64,000 nucleotides of DNA. Source: Branchiostoma floridae (taxonomy: Eukaryota; Chordata; Leptocardii; Amphioxiformes; Branchiostomatidae). Positions within the stretch are counted from its first letter, which is position 1, and each line of letters opens with the position of its first letter. Below the pieces are notes generated by a model, which was given only the letters and a program-made list of their open reading frames with translations, did not search any database and was not told the DNA's origin. Shown in pieces: positions 11,840 to 22,402 of this stretch. The stretch lies in the NCBI RefSeq assembly GCF_000003815.2, contig NC_049990.1, positions 12,059,754-12,123,753 on the forward strand, in the 5' to 3' direction. Both the position numbers and the translations under genes were made by a program.

Positions 11840-14800
11840 CTACTCAAAGTCAAACTCCAGCCCTGTTCCCGCCATCCGTTCTCGGTACTTCTGGTCAAAC
11901 CTGGCGCTCTCCTCGGCCGAGAAGTGGTTCTTCCAATCTCCGACGATACCTTAAATGGCAGAAAGTACTTGTTATAGTATGTCTTATCGATATGACTTCT
12001 ACTATAAGCAGACACTACTAACACGTCGAGTTAATAGTAGATTTAATAAAATGATATCGCAAATCGTTTCATAAGTTACTACATATCAAAATTAATTACG
12101 TTACTACTATCAAGTGCAAGTAAAATTTTAAGTTTCTATTAAAAAGTCAAAAGAGCAGTGTCATTGTGAGTTCATGCCTTCGCTTCCGGAAGGACGGACT
12201 TTAAAAGCAGTACAATATTCATTGATATTTCGGAGAAAACAGACTTTTCTTAAAGGATGATCTTTTACCTTTCCTTACTATGTCCTTTCTCCATGTACCA
12301 GACTCTTCTAATGTCTTCCTCATTGACTCCAATCTGCAGCTGTTCAGGATAAGGGCCAGATGTTCATCAGTCAGTTCTTTCTCCAGGAAGGCTGCTATAG
12401 TCTTCACTGACGAGCGAAAATCCTGAAAACAAGTATAACTGCACTGCTACTGAGAAAATGTAATCCTATAGACATTGGTACTATTCTACATATGTCTTAG
12501 TTTGTTTATTCAGTTTTATTATAAATATGTTATGTTATTATATTATACACGTCCTTCACCTTGTTCATGTCTTCGTACTTGACAAAGAGGAAGTGAGGGT
12601 CATCTTTCATTTGCCACCAGCCCATCACGTTGTCCAAATGGCCACCACAGATGACTAAAATGAAAGAGCATCAACATATTTAACATACAGCATACCCCAG
12701 AGACCCCATGCCTACATGAAATATTCTGTTTATGCAAATGACTTTCACATCTGCATAATTCATGTACACCTTTAACTAACTTACACAGGTCACAGTGCTG
12801 ACAATCTAATCATTTACTACATGTACTTAGGAGATTTAAGACACTTTCGCATTAATCATGCAAATTACAGGCTTATTTGCATAATTGGTATCTGCTTATC
12901 TGCCACAAACTACACATACTACAAGTTACATGCACATCTCTGCCAAAGATACCTGAAAACTAAATATCATGGAAATCCATCTTTCCTATGTTCCGTTATG
13001 CTCCTCGGGATACCAAAACATGCCCCTGCAGTTCCAGAGCAAGCTGCTGGGGGACTTAACATACATCACTTCTTACTTACATCACAAGTTATCTCCCTCC
13101 AAAAAGTGAAGACCACAGCATGTCCAGGTCAAAAGATGAAAAAAATGGACGTTGTTATTCAGTACCAAGGTCACATACCAGATTGCCCAAAATCGACATT
13201 GACCTTCGTCTTCCCAACCCCACCCTTACCAAACATCATCGTAATACATATGGAGGTTCTGGAGTTATGCTGACCACAAATATCTGGAAACACAAACAGA
13301 CAGACAAAAACATAGACAGGCACACCAGAAACTATACCTCTATTTTGTCATGGAGGCACAAATGACAGAAACGTGACAGGAACGTACCTTTTCCATCCAA
13401 GAATTTCTCAGTGTACTGTTCCCAAGTTCCTTCGGCCTTAAGCTCCTGATTTTTCTTTGCGAAGTAATACCACGACACACAAACGTCCTTGGGGTTTCGC
13501 AGTACGACAATTACTTTCACCTAGAAAGGACGATATAGTTGAGACCAAAATAATTCTGTCTTGTACTTTACTCTTCATTTTGAGGTTAAATGACGTTTGT
13601 GTTATTCAGTCAATATAACGTTACCAACAAATACGATTCGATGGGTTGTCCCTTTACTCGTGAGCAAATGATTGTTAAACATGGAATATCATTATTGCTT
13701 AGTCATCATTTACAAGGGTGGGTCAAAAAATAAAGTTTTTTTATAATTATAACAGGCTCATCTTTTAATCGAATGAATTGAAATTTGACACAAAGGTAAA
13801 GATATATATCCTCCTGAGATTGGAATATCTTAATTTGTTTTTCAGATTTTTATGAGCAACTGAGTGGATTTGAATAGATGAACAAAATTTGGGCGATTTT
13901 AAACGTTTTCCGTCGTTCTTTTACCATTAAGATTTGACATAGATGACAATGTTTTTGGAGCCATCCTTCACATTATAGTAACCAGACAAATATAAAAGTC
14001 AACTTAATACAAAACGAATGAAAATTGCTTGAGGTAGCAAATTGTCTGGACTGGAACATTCCAAAAAATGACATTTGATGTTGTTTTTGGAATAATGTGA
14101 GCAAATATAATTTTCTTTACTTTTCCATGGAATGTGTGCTTTTTGGTGCATTATGTGTGACAGGTTATTTATTGAATGCATAAACGAGCTGCTACCGTGC
14201 CGTCGAAGGACAGCTTTTCGGCTATACAGATACAGAAACGAATACAGAGCCCATGCGTAGGAGAATGAACAGGACTAGACCTTGTTGACTGGAGTTGTCA
14301 ATCCTGGAGGTGCCAGTTGAAACGGAAGATGGGTGTACATCAATCGAGGGGACGGGCGCTCACGCAGCTGGACGTGACAGGGCCGCTGTCCATGGTAGTG
14401 AAACTCAGGCCCCGTTAATACTGAGTTTTCCTTGTTTTCATCAAGTATTCTACGCACGATTTCGAACATCCAGTTGACCCCTAGGAGAAAATGCAGTTGC
14501 CAATGAGGTTTCTGGTATTTAGTGCTAAACGCTTCGTGGTTACCGGGACATACGACAGTTCTTTACTTTAGATTTGTCAAACTCTCAGTGATGTTCATGT
14601 TTAGATTAGAACATGCTAAGAATCGTGAAATATTCGCGGTTGTTTTATTGTCGTGGTGCCTCGCCACATAAAAATTAACACACCGCAAGTTCTTCTTTCG
14701 AACCCGAATTTAAAACTGCGTGAAAATCTCCTTGCCAAATCAAATCCCCGCGAAAATAAAAGAATATACAGTAACCCAACAAAACTAGTCTCACAGTATA

Positions 14801-15028
14801 TGTTATATTCAATGTTTTTTTAAATACATAAGAGAAACTCCGCCGAATGTTGTGATAGCAGCACCTACCGCTTTTAGGATAGCTCACTAACACCACATCA
14901 TCGTCACGTATCTCAAACGTCTTCATCGCTTCCAGGCTTTCCCTTGGCATCCAATTTGTGTACAATATTCCCTCGTATACGTGCTCCGCGTAGGGAGGGG
15001 GCTCGGTTTGCGGCGAAGCTAATGCCAT
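11840..15028 (-). CDS. Cytosolic sulfotransferase, copy 2 (6 coding exons, 283 aa)
   Basis: Second PAPS-dependent cytosolic sulfotransferase. Coding exons in transcript order: 14869-15028, 14281-14480, 13388-13520, 12560-12654, 12269-12422, 11840-11949. The phases match copies 1 and 3 and the sum is 852 nt. Motifs: SYPKSG at the exon 1 end, YTHL in exon 2, LRNPKDVCVS in exon 3, MGWWQMKDDPHFLFVKYEDM in exon 4, and GIVGDWKNHF in exon 6. It is the most diverged of the three: its N terminus differs (MALASPQTEPPPYAEH), the loop reads PKSGVNW, and exon 4 starts VICGGHLDNV where the others read LYGDYFDHV or IYGDWFDHV. The reading frame is intact, so it looks functional. It is head to head with copy 3. 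Its untranslated first exon has lost the GT donor that the two paralogues keep. Confidence 0.9.
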
Positions 15029-15220
15029 TCTGAATACAGTGAGAAAACAAAGTACAAATAAATCATACAAAATCATTCTCCAGAACGCTGTGAGTGATGT
15101 GACTGGCGATTCGCACGCATCAATATGTACCCATAAAATATCAAGACGGTCCACCCGCTGTCGAACCTTCTTAAGTTAATCGCGATCGATCGTGATATGG
15201 ACAACCGGAAGTACACACAC

Positions 15221-15223
15221 GCA

Positions 15224-15255
<32 letters not shown>

Positions 15256-15361
15256 CACGCACGCACGCACTGCACACACACACACACACACGCGCGCGCG
15301 CGCACACACACACACAGACACACACACACACAGACACACACACACACACATGTACACACTG

Positions 15362-15394
<33 letters not shown>
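15221..15394. repeat. (CA)n/(GT)n microsatellite with interruptions
   Basis: About 170 bp of CA, CG and CACACG dinucleotide repeats in the 5' intron of SULT copy 2. The alternating purine-pyrimidine sequence includes CGCGCGCGCG, which can adopt Z-DNA. Long frames in all phases here are artefacts of the repeat. Confidence 0.97.
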
Positions 15395-15397
<3 letters not shown>

Positions 15398-15498
15398 GAA
15401 CATGGACCAAAAGGCTCCAGGTAGGAGTTTACTCGATACATATTGTACAGATACTGATTAGCTTTGATAAAAACAAAGATCCAAACAAAGACACATAA

Positions 15499-15660
15499 CT
15501 GAAGTCCCACAGGCATCAACTGACTTTAACACTCTGTCACTAAGTTCAAGTTCGTCCCAGTTGGTGAACAATGGCAACTTTCGTTCCCAATCAGGGCTTA
15601 CATAACCAGGTACATTTGTGTAAGTCCCAAGTCCGACCTCCGCCATGTTCCTAGTTGAAC
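15499..15660 (-). other. Untranslated first exon of SULT copy 2 (donor site altered)
   Basis: Homologous to the first exons of copies 1 and 3 and ending in the same GGGACTTCAG, but the next bases are TTATGTG where the paralogues have GTATGTG or GTATGCG. It also contains an ATG-initiated frame (MAEVGLGTYTNVPGY...) that is not conserved in the sister exons, so I treat it as non-coding. A (CA)n tract at 15221-15394 lies in the intron behind it. Confidence 0.5.
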
Positions 15661-15699
15661 TCTATGCACTTCCGGATCCGTTCTGCGCAGCGTTGAACC

Positions 15700-15828
15700 C
15701 CACTGTGGTTGACCCAAGCTGGCGGTCACTTCCTGGTTAGATCGGGCAAGGAGGTTATATTGTTCACCGAGGTTGAGCTTGGACTTTGTGCCAGAGTGAT
15801 AAGTCAGCTGAAGCTCGTGGGACTTCAG
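15700..15828 (+). other. Untranslated first exon of SULT copy 3
   Basis: Ends GGGACTTCAG followed by GTATGTGTAC, a good donor. It mirrors the copy 1 and copy 2 first exons. It starts less than 100 bp from the copy 2 first exon on the other strand, so the sequence around 15,650-15,710 is likely a shared, bidirectional promoter region. The exact start is not visible. Confidence 0.55.
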
Positions 15829-16516
15829 GTATGTGTACCTATTAGGTCTTGTCTAACCTATAGTCTATTTGTATATATAGGTATAGATTGCATAGGCTGC
15901 GCGAGTGTAAACACTATAGACCCACTACATTGTATCTCTGCATCGTATCTAGGACTGGACGGCCCCGAGGGGGGGGGGGCGACAACGCTCTATGCTAATT
16001 TCGGGAAGGATGGTTACGTAATCGTAATTCTGGAAGCTTAATTACGCCAATATCAGTCGACGCATAATGCACCGATTCCGCTTTACGTTGAATTCGAGCG
16101 GTCCCGCTACAGAGTACCTAGAATTAAAACCGCAATGGAAAAGGGCTTGCTAATTTTGGGGCACTCGTCTAGATCTGGAATACTAATTGTAATCCTGTAT
16201 CCCTCGTCGGACCGATTCTGTAAACCTACTGTAACAATTGCTTATTTCTATTACTTTGTGTATGTATCTTTGAGTAAACCATATGTCACCGAATATACAC
16301 AGGAAAGCAGAAAACTTAGTACTGTAGGCTTTGCTTTTACACAAACATGTTTTGAGCACTGGAGTTTGACGTGTCATTAATCACTAGGCACATAGGTAAG
16401 GGTGCAAAGTTACACTAGATAAACACTCCCCCGGCGGGTTCTAGTCATGACCCGACAAGTACATTGTCCTCACAAACAAAGCCGATGTAGTTATAGGTTA
16501 GTTAATATGTTAACAC

Positions 16517-16725
16517 TACTCTCCAAGCAGAGGTTAGGCTCCGACTGTTTTTTAACGTTTTTTAGTCGTTTTTATCGGGCTTTCTATTTTGTCATTTTTC
16601 TTGAAGTACGCCAGCCCAACAGAAAGGTTAGGTTTTGACACAGAAAGATAAAATAAAAAAAAGCCCGATAAAAACAACTAAAAAAAAGTTGAAAAAGGTT
16701 GAGCCTAACCTCTGCTTGGAGAGTA
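16517..16725. mobile_element. 205-bp hairpin inverted-repeat element flanked by TA
   Basis: The arms starting CTCTCCAAGCAGAGGTTAGG (16519) and ending CCTAACCTCTGCTTGGAGAG (16723) are near-perfect inverted copies running almost to the centre. TA flanks both ends. The matching promoter-side region of SULT copy 1 (about 10,390-10,460) lacks it, so it inserted after the duplication. It is a MITE-like element with no coding capacity. Confidence 0.85.
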
Positions 16726-17099
16726 AGTAAACACAATATACACGTGTTTTTAGCACTTTCTCTTGTAAAGCATCCTTAACTATCTTTAAGACTACGATAT
16801 ACACCCTCTTTTGAGTCGGTTTGAGGTGAGGATGATCGTTAGTTGTTGGGAGAAGGTTCAACAGCTTTTGGGATAAACAGAGACTGGTGGTGACGGGAGG
16901 GGAGGGGGGTCCTGCTGCAAGGCCTGAATATTTGATAAGGGCTTTATAAAATACATGTATGCTGCCTTTTACGGCATTCTTCTCTGGTGATATTTTCAAT
17001 GTGTTAATTATAACATCCAAAGAGCTTGTCATCAGGCTACAATGATGTAGATGATTAATGACTGTAATGTTTGTTTTCTTTTTCTTTACTGTATTCAGC

Positions 17100-20000
17100 A
17101 TGGCGTTATCACAAGAACACCCTCTGCCCGAGCCTCCTCCCTACATGGAGTACCAGGGAATATTGTTCCCAGCAAATAATGTTAAAAAGGAATGCCTGGA
17201 AGCGATGAAGACGTTTAAAATAAGTGACGATGATGTGGTGATAGTGAGCTATCCTAAAAGCGGTAGGTGCTGATGCAAATTGGTTATCCATTAGATTCAT
17301 TTAGTACATGTGTAAACGTAAAATGTTATCACTTAGATCATATGTTTCAGGTCATTTTACGTAACATTTACGTGTAATTACCTCTAGTTTATGCTAACAC
17401 TGTTGTCTTGTTTGTTATCACTTATGCAGCTGTAGTCTTCGTTGATCTTCGTTAGGTCCAAGGCCGGTCAAATTTTTATAAGTTGTCTCGCATCTGATGG
17501 TAGGTGGCGGCCTGGATGTGGGATTAAGTTTATGTTTGCTTCTTACATATCACCTTGGTAAGTTGTATCATGGGCACCGGCAAGAGAAGCAGGCTTGGAC
17601 ACACAGGTTTCCAATGTCATTTTATACGAAATATTTTCGTTGGTGTGCCTTGGCAAAAAAGGTTACGTTTTGGAGTGTTTTGTATGTGTGCATTTGTTTG
17701 TATGCTTGGTGTCCTGTTGCATGAAAAATGTGTTCTTGTCCAATCTTGGATCATTATGTAATTGTGGTAATGTAAGTAGGGGTCATCATCATAATCATTA
17801 TCATAGACACCCCCAAATAACCTCGCAAGGGGAACGTGGGGGGGGGGGGGGGTCCCGGGTTAGGGCGGGCAGGGCCGGGAACTCCACTCCGGAATGGTTC
17901 TAGGGAAGGACGAGAATTTTTATGTGACAGTACGGGCAAAGATTGGCTGGTAGTTGAGTTGGTGGCTTCCTCCAGTACGTCCTTGGGTAGGTTTAAGTAA
18001 GTTCCTTGTATATTGAAGTTTTTCAACTGTAGTACAACACAAATTATTCTCACCTCGAATTTTCAGTCGCTCTTCCGTCGACCTTCTTCAGGAGTGACGA
18101 TTCAGTTACTCTGATCACGTGACTTAGAGACACGTGATTCGAGTAACGAATCATAAATGCCTGGCAGACGATATCGGCCCCCGTCTCTGTTGAGTGTCGG
18201 CTGATGTGCTCTTATGTAGATGGCCTCCTTTACCCCATGAAAGTAATCCGATTCGTGTNNNNNNNNNNNNNNNNNNNNNNNNNNNNNNNNNNNNNNNNNN
18301 NNNNNNNNNNNNNNNNNNNNNNNNNNNNNNNNNNNNNNNNNNNNNNNNNNNNNNNNNNAAAATTCGAGGTGAGAATAATTTGTGTTGTACTACAGTTGAA
18401 AAACTTCAAATATGTATTCTATCAACACAGATGAGCTTTCATGCTAATATAAGTTCCTTGTATCTATGCTAATCCTGTTATTTATTATGTTTATAGAAAA
18501 AGGTGAGGCGGACGTTCCTCCTCCTTTCGAGGAGAGGGCGCCACTGCAAGTCATTGAGCATTTGTGTCACGCTGCTAGTCTGCCGAAAGTCATTATGGGT
18601 CACTTGGTCGGCCCTGCCCTGGACGGCCTCCACGTACCGCCTGTATCCCTTTGTTGGTGAACGGGTCCCAGACGATAGCACTATATTCCAAGTGGGGCCG
18701 TAGACCAAAGTTTTCTTTTAATTTTTTTTTTTTTTTCAAATCGACACATTCTTCCTGGAAAGGGATCTTCAATGACAGCTTAGAAAGTAACAAAAGTTTG
18801 TAATAGTGGCCAAGCTAACTCTAGAAAGGCCCAGTCAGTTGAGAACTGTGGTTAGCTTGTGTTTCAACTTCATTGAAAATGACTCATTTTTTTCAAGGTA
18901 CCACCTGGATGTTCGAAGTTGTGCATAAGATTCTTGGTGGAAAGAAGGAAAACCTATCGCCTATCGTACCTGAGTTATGGCTCCCAGGACAGAAAGAACC
19001 CGCCTACGTCCAGCTGCGTGACTCTCCATCTCCTCGGCTGATGTATACTCATCTCCAACCCAAAATGGCACCTCCAGGATTGGCAGCTCCAGCCAACAAG
19101 GTCAAGACATTCTTACCACAAACATTCGTTCTTAATTTTGTATTCCTGTTATCTAATCTTCTCAACTACAAATGATATTAAGCAGACGTGAAAGTAGAAC
19201 CATTTGCTGTGACAAAAGCTAAAGAAAATTTAAAGATATTACGTTAAAAAGTAGTATCGAGGGCCACATGGTCCCTAAATGCTGTCCCCTGACGGTGATC
19301 ATGATACCATTCTCTGCAGGTGAAAGCCATCGTCGTCCTGCGAAACCCAAAAGATATCTGTGTGTCATATTACCACTTCAGCCAAAAATGTGACCATCTA
19401 AAGACCCCAGACTCTTGGGAGCAGTATTGTAAGGACTTCTTGGATGGAAAAAGTGAGTTTTGTTATAATTTTTTTAATTACAAATTGCCTTGAGTCATGC
19501 TTCATGGCTAATTAAAACGAAATACAATTGTAGTCATGGCCCAGGTCACCGTATTGTAGTTACAATCTTCATGTCTACCTTGCCCCCCCCCCCCCCCCAA
19601 CGACCAGGAGGTCAAGCGTTACAACTTATTAAAGACATCCCCCCCCCCATACAATAAGTCATTCCAGATTTCAAAGATTCCATAGGCCAGATTTCAAAGT
19701 TTCCATTGTGGTTAGGAAGACACCGGATCTCAAGGTTTGTGGGGAAAGATTCAATGAAGAATACCATATATAGTAAGAACCTGTGGGGATTTTAACCAGA
19801 CGATGATTGACGAGTGGGAGTTTTCAGGTTGTAGCTTGGTAATGACGTTGCTGACACCCAAGCAACCTTATACTCACCACGAGGTGTATAAGGCCCGGTC
19901 ATATGCTATCACGACCGAATAAAATTACGATTTACAGATCAGAGTGAGCAATGTGAACTCTTCCATTGCAGACCTCTATGGTGACTACTTTGATCACGTG

Positions 20001-21001
20001 CTGGGCTGGTGGCAAATGAAAGATGATCCCCACTTCCTTTTTGTCAAGTACGAAGATATGAAGAAGGTAAAATATTCTAATATGTTAAGACAACTGACTA
20101 CAACTTGGAAATTTACTTCGGGACGTTTCGGAAGAAGAGTGATGGATGTCACTTAAATTTCGAGTTGGAAGATAATTTTCAATTTCATTCAGTTGTAGAG
20201 ATAATTGTCTTTCAACATCAACATTGTTAACTCGGATGCCTAATCTTCATAAATGTATATTAAAATCTAATATGGGCATGAAAGAATCTACGGAGAAAAA
20301 AACGAAATGGAATGGCATCAATATCTATAGGATTACATTTCCTTTGTGACAATAACAGTGACAATGCATTTATTATACTTGTTTTCAGGATTTTCGCTCG
20401 TCAGTGAAGACTATAGCAGCCTGCCTAGAGAAAGAACTGACCGATGAACAGCTGTCTAGTGTTATGAACAGCTGCAGCTTGGAGTCAATGAGGAAGACAT
20501 TGGCGGAATCTGATACATTTAGAAAGAACATTGTCAGGAATGGTAAGTTTTGCTGGTTTTGTTTTTCGTATTTTCCCGAAAATGTTGCATCATATTTAAT
20601 TCCTATAAAAACGAAGATATAAAAATATAGTCGTATTTAATCAGTAATAGTATCTTATGTGGAATATCTTAATTTATTTTGTACCGACAACGCTAAGAAA
20701 GACATTTTGCACTCGAAGACAACTCGTAAAGAATTGTTAACTCGTTTCATCAAATATACGATTAACATACGTTGGTTGACTATTGATTTTTTCTGCTTGA
20801 AGACTTGAAGTCATAACAGACAAAACATATGTTAGATTTACAATGTAATACATGTACAATGTATTTTATGCTTCACTTTCTATCACCCAAGGTATGGTAG
20901 GAGATTGGAAGAACCACTTCTCGGCCGAGGAGAGCGCCAGGTTTGACCAGAAGTACCGGGAACGGATGGCGGGAACAGGGCTGGAGTTTGACTTTCAGTA
21001 G
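17100..21001 (+). CDS. Cytosolic sulfotransferase, copy 3 (6 coding exons, 285 aa)
   Basis: Third cytosolic sulfotransferase and the only one with a canonical loop. Coding exons: 17100-17262, 18898-19100, 19320-19452, 19972-20066, 20389-20542, 20892-21001; total 858 nt with consistent phases. Joined across intron 1 the protein reads SYPKSGTTWMFEVVHKI, the standard PAPS 5'-phosphosulfate loop. Exon 3 has LRNPKDICVSYYHF and exon 6 has GMVGDWKNHF (RKGxxGDWKNxF type). The KxxxTVxxxE dimer motif of vertebrate SULTs is weak here: K-NHF-SA-EES-A, as in the other two copies. I chose the ATG at 17100 because a CAG acceptor precedes it directly; an upstream in-frame ATG at 17058 would lie in the intron. 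Copy 3 is the closest relative of copy 1, in mirror orientation. Intron 1 holds Penelope-like and CR1-like retroelement pieces and an assembly gap. Confidence 0.92.
18001..18258 (-). mobile_element. Penelope-like retroelement 3' fragment (GIY-YIG tail)
   Basis: The minus-strand translation of about 18,131-18,258 contains KEAIYIRAHQPTLNRDGG followed by RYRLPGIYDSLL, the C-terminal part of the GIY-YIG endonuclease of Penelope-like elements. It is followed by a stop and a 3' region with GAAGAAGGTCG...CGACTGAAAATTCGAGG. The upstream part runs into the N gap. It lies in intron 1 of SULT copy 3. Confidence 0.7.
18061..18091 (-). ncRNA. Second hammerhead-like core next to the Penelope-like fragment (candidate)
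   Basis: CTGAAGA (18091-18085), a GTCG/CGAC stem with one bulge, then GAAA (18064-18061) on the minus strand, directly after the GIY-YIG tail. Position 7 of the core may vary in hammerheads, so CTGAAGA is allowed. The outer stems are not clear. Confidence 0.3.
18259..18358. other. Assembly gap, 100 N
   Basis: Placeholder gap between two inverted copies of a Penelope-like segment, a layout that easily breaks an assembly. Confidence 0.99.
18359..18420 (+). repeat. Inverted copy of the Penelope-like 3' terminal segment
   Basis: AAAATTCGAGGTGAGAATAA and the following roughly 45 bp repeat the segment at 18,012-18,062 in opposite orientation, across the N gap. Penelope-like elements often carry partial, inverted or tandem pseudo-LTR copies; a mis-assembly at the gap is the alternative. 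Confidence 0.75.
18484..18720 (-). mobile_element. CR1/Jockey-type reverse transcriptase C-terminal fragment, decayed
   Basis: Minus-strand frames read LRPHLEYSAIVWDPFT and, after a frame change, SSVTQMLNDLQWRPLLERRR. These align with LEFASPVWDPYTAKDI and SSVSEMLHDLEWPTLQERRR of the better preserved element at 38,550-40,015. Frameshifts mark it as an old fragment. Confidence 0.75.
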
Positions 21002-22402
21002 CGGCCCCAAATGCCTGTAACGTTACTAAGAAATAGGATGTCTACTTTCAAAAAGCAAAACATTGCTCAAGTACTCACATGTATTTTGGTGCGTACAAAC
21101 TGATACACGTCTACGGTACAAAGTATACATGCTTACAGAATCAACAAGTGCTCGGAGACCTCATATCTCTATGAAATATTTAGAGTCATTGTAGATTTAT
21201 AGTTTCATCTTATTTCTTTGAACATGCAAATAAGGCTGTAATTAGCATAATATATTTCATTTATGATTTTTGGCAAAATTCCATGTTTACATTCTGTCAT
21301 AGATTATGCAAATTACTTGCACATTTACATAGTATATGCATAGTAGCGTGCACATGTAATGACATACGTTTGACATGTATGTAATGCTCATTTAACACTT
21401 CAACGGGGCCTGAGGTATTATGGTTATTTCACTTTGATTATGTAAATTATGGAAAAGACTGGGATTACAGATTTCCTTCTTGATTATACAAATCAAGTAC
21501 TAATTTACATAATCTAAACCTTAAGATTACCATGAGATGTGAAATTTATGAGGTAATAATTTGCATATCAATTTCAAATTCAAAATTACAAAAAGCTGTT
21601 ACACTTCTAATATTCAGACAGAGAGGAATGTAGCAACATGTTGATTATGCAAATTTTGACAATTATCTCCATGATTTATACAGGCAGTAAAATAAACGGA
21701 CGTCAAGCTTTATTACGCGCACTTTTTCTGTTTGGTCGAGCGTCCCTCGATCGCACCTCGTGTGTACGTGTCTCAAGTACTTAGAACTTGCAAAAGGAGG
21801 GGTTGTTCAGGTGGGGCAGGTCCATTTCTTATTGCTGGAGGGTCTAGTCAGGCGTGGACAGTCTATTTCTTCCTGCAAAAGGGACTGTTCTAATAGGTGG
21901 GGACAGTCAATTTTCTTGGAGGATGAAGTGTTCAGGTTGGTACAGACCATTTCTAACTGCCTCACCTCCTAGTCGCACCCACCCTTTGACCTCTAAACTA
22001 CAAGGGCTGTATACTAGTATGTTCACACCTGAGTGACCTGACTTTTAACATTACCAAGCTACAATCTCACCTGCCATAAATAACTCTTAAAAGTGACCCT
22101 GTATGTATGTGTGACTACGCATATTCATTTATCTCTAGTTTATATACTGATATCTTTGCACTTGCGGAGCGCCACTTGACTGCAGTTTACACTCATATCG
22201 CTAGAGGCGCTCTTGCTGAATACTAGTAGCAACCAACATCCGGGACCTTTTGGTATCCACAGCAAACGTTGTAAATACCAAGATGGCGGCGTAAAAGTGA
22301 AGACTGACAACGATTTTACCAACTTTCACCGCATATTCTCCTGCTAGAAGATCATTTTCATACTTTTGCGACCTTGGCTAGAAAGAGGAAAGGCCAGCAA
22401 AG
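21002..22402. other. Spacer between SULT copy 3 and CCDC39, with CCDC39 promoter
   Basis: The first 100 bp mirror the 3' flank of SULT copy 1 (about 330-435). At 21,210-21,680 there is AT-rich DNA with repeated ATTATGCAAATT-type words, similar in style to 12,720-12,920. At 21,805-21,965 four imperfect units of about 50 bp contain GG(T/C)GGGGCAGTC...ATTTCTT-like words. The last 250 bp are the likely CCDC39 promoter. No gene is recognised. Confidence 0.5.
22279..22290 (+). promoter_or_regulatory. YY1-type site in CCDC39 5' region
   Basis: CAAGATGGCGGC is a full match to the YY1 core, which in animal promoters usually lies just downstream of the start site and in this orientation. It is 113 bp before the CCDC39 ATG. 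That it works as such here is an inference. Confidence 0.5.

Noticed and set aside
12821-13273. 150-aa plus-strand frame inside SULT copy 2
   Set aside because: It lies in intron 3, has no recognisable domain, and parts resemble dispersed repeats at 11,640-11,710 and 42,340-42,450.
13720-14180. Possible mariner-like element starting GGGTGGGTCAAAAAAT
   Set aside because: No matching inverted end or transposase was found in the intron.
15073-15519. Open frames on both strands rich in Cys-Val or His-Thr
   Set aside because: They are translations of the (CA)n microsatellite.
15458-15646. MAEVGLG... frame as a small protein
   Set aside because: It overlaps the untranslated first exon of SULT copy 2, and the frame is not conserved in the homologous exons of copies 1 and 3.
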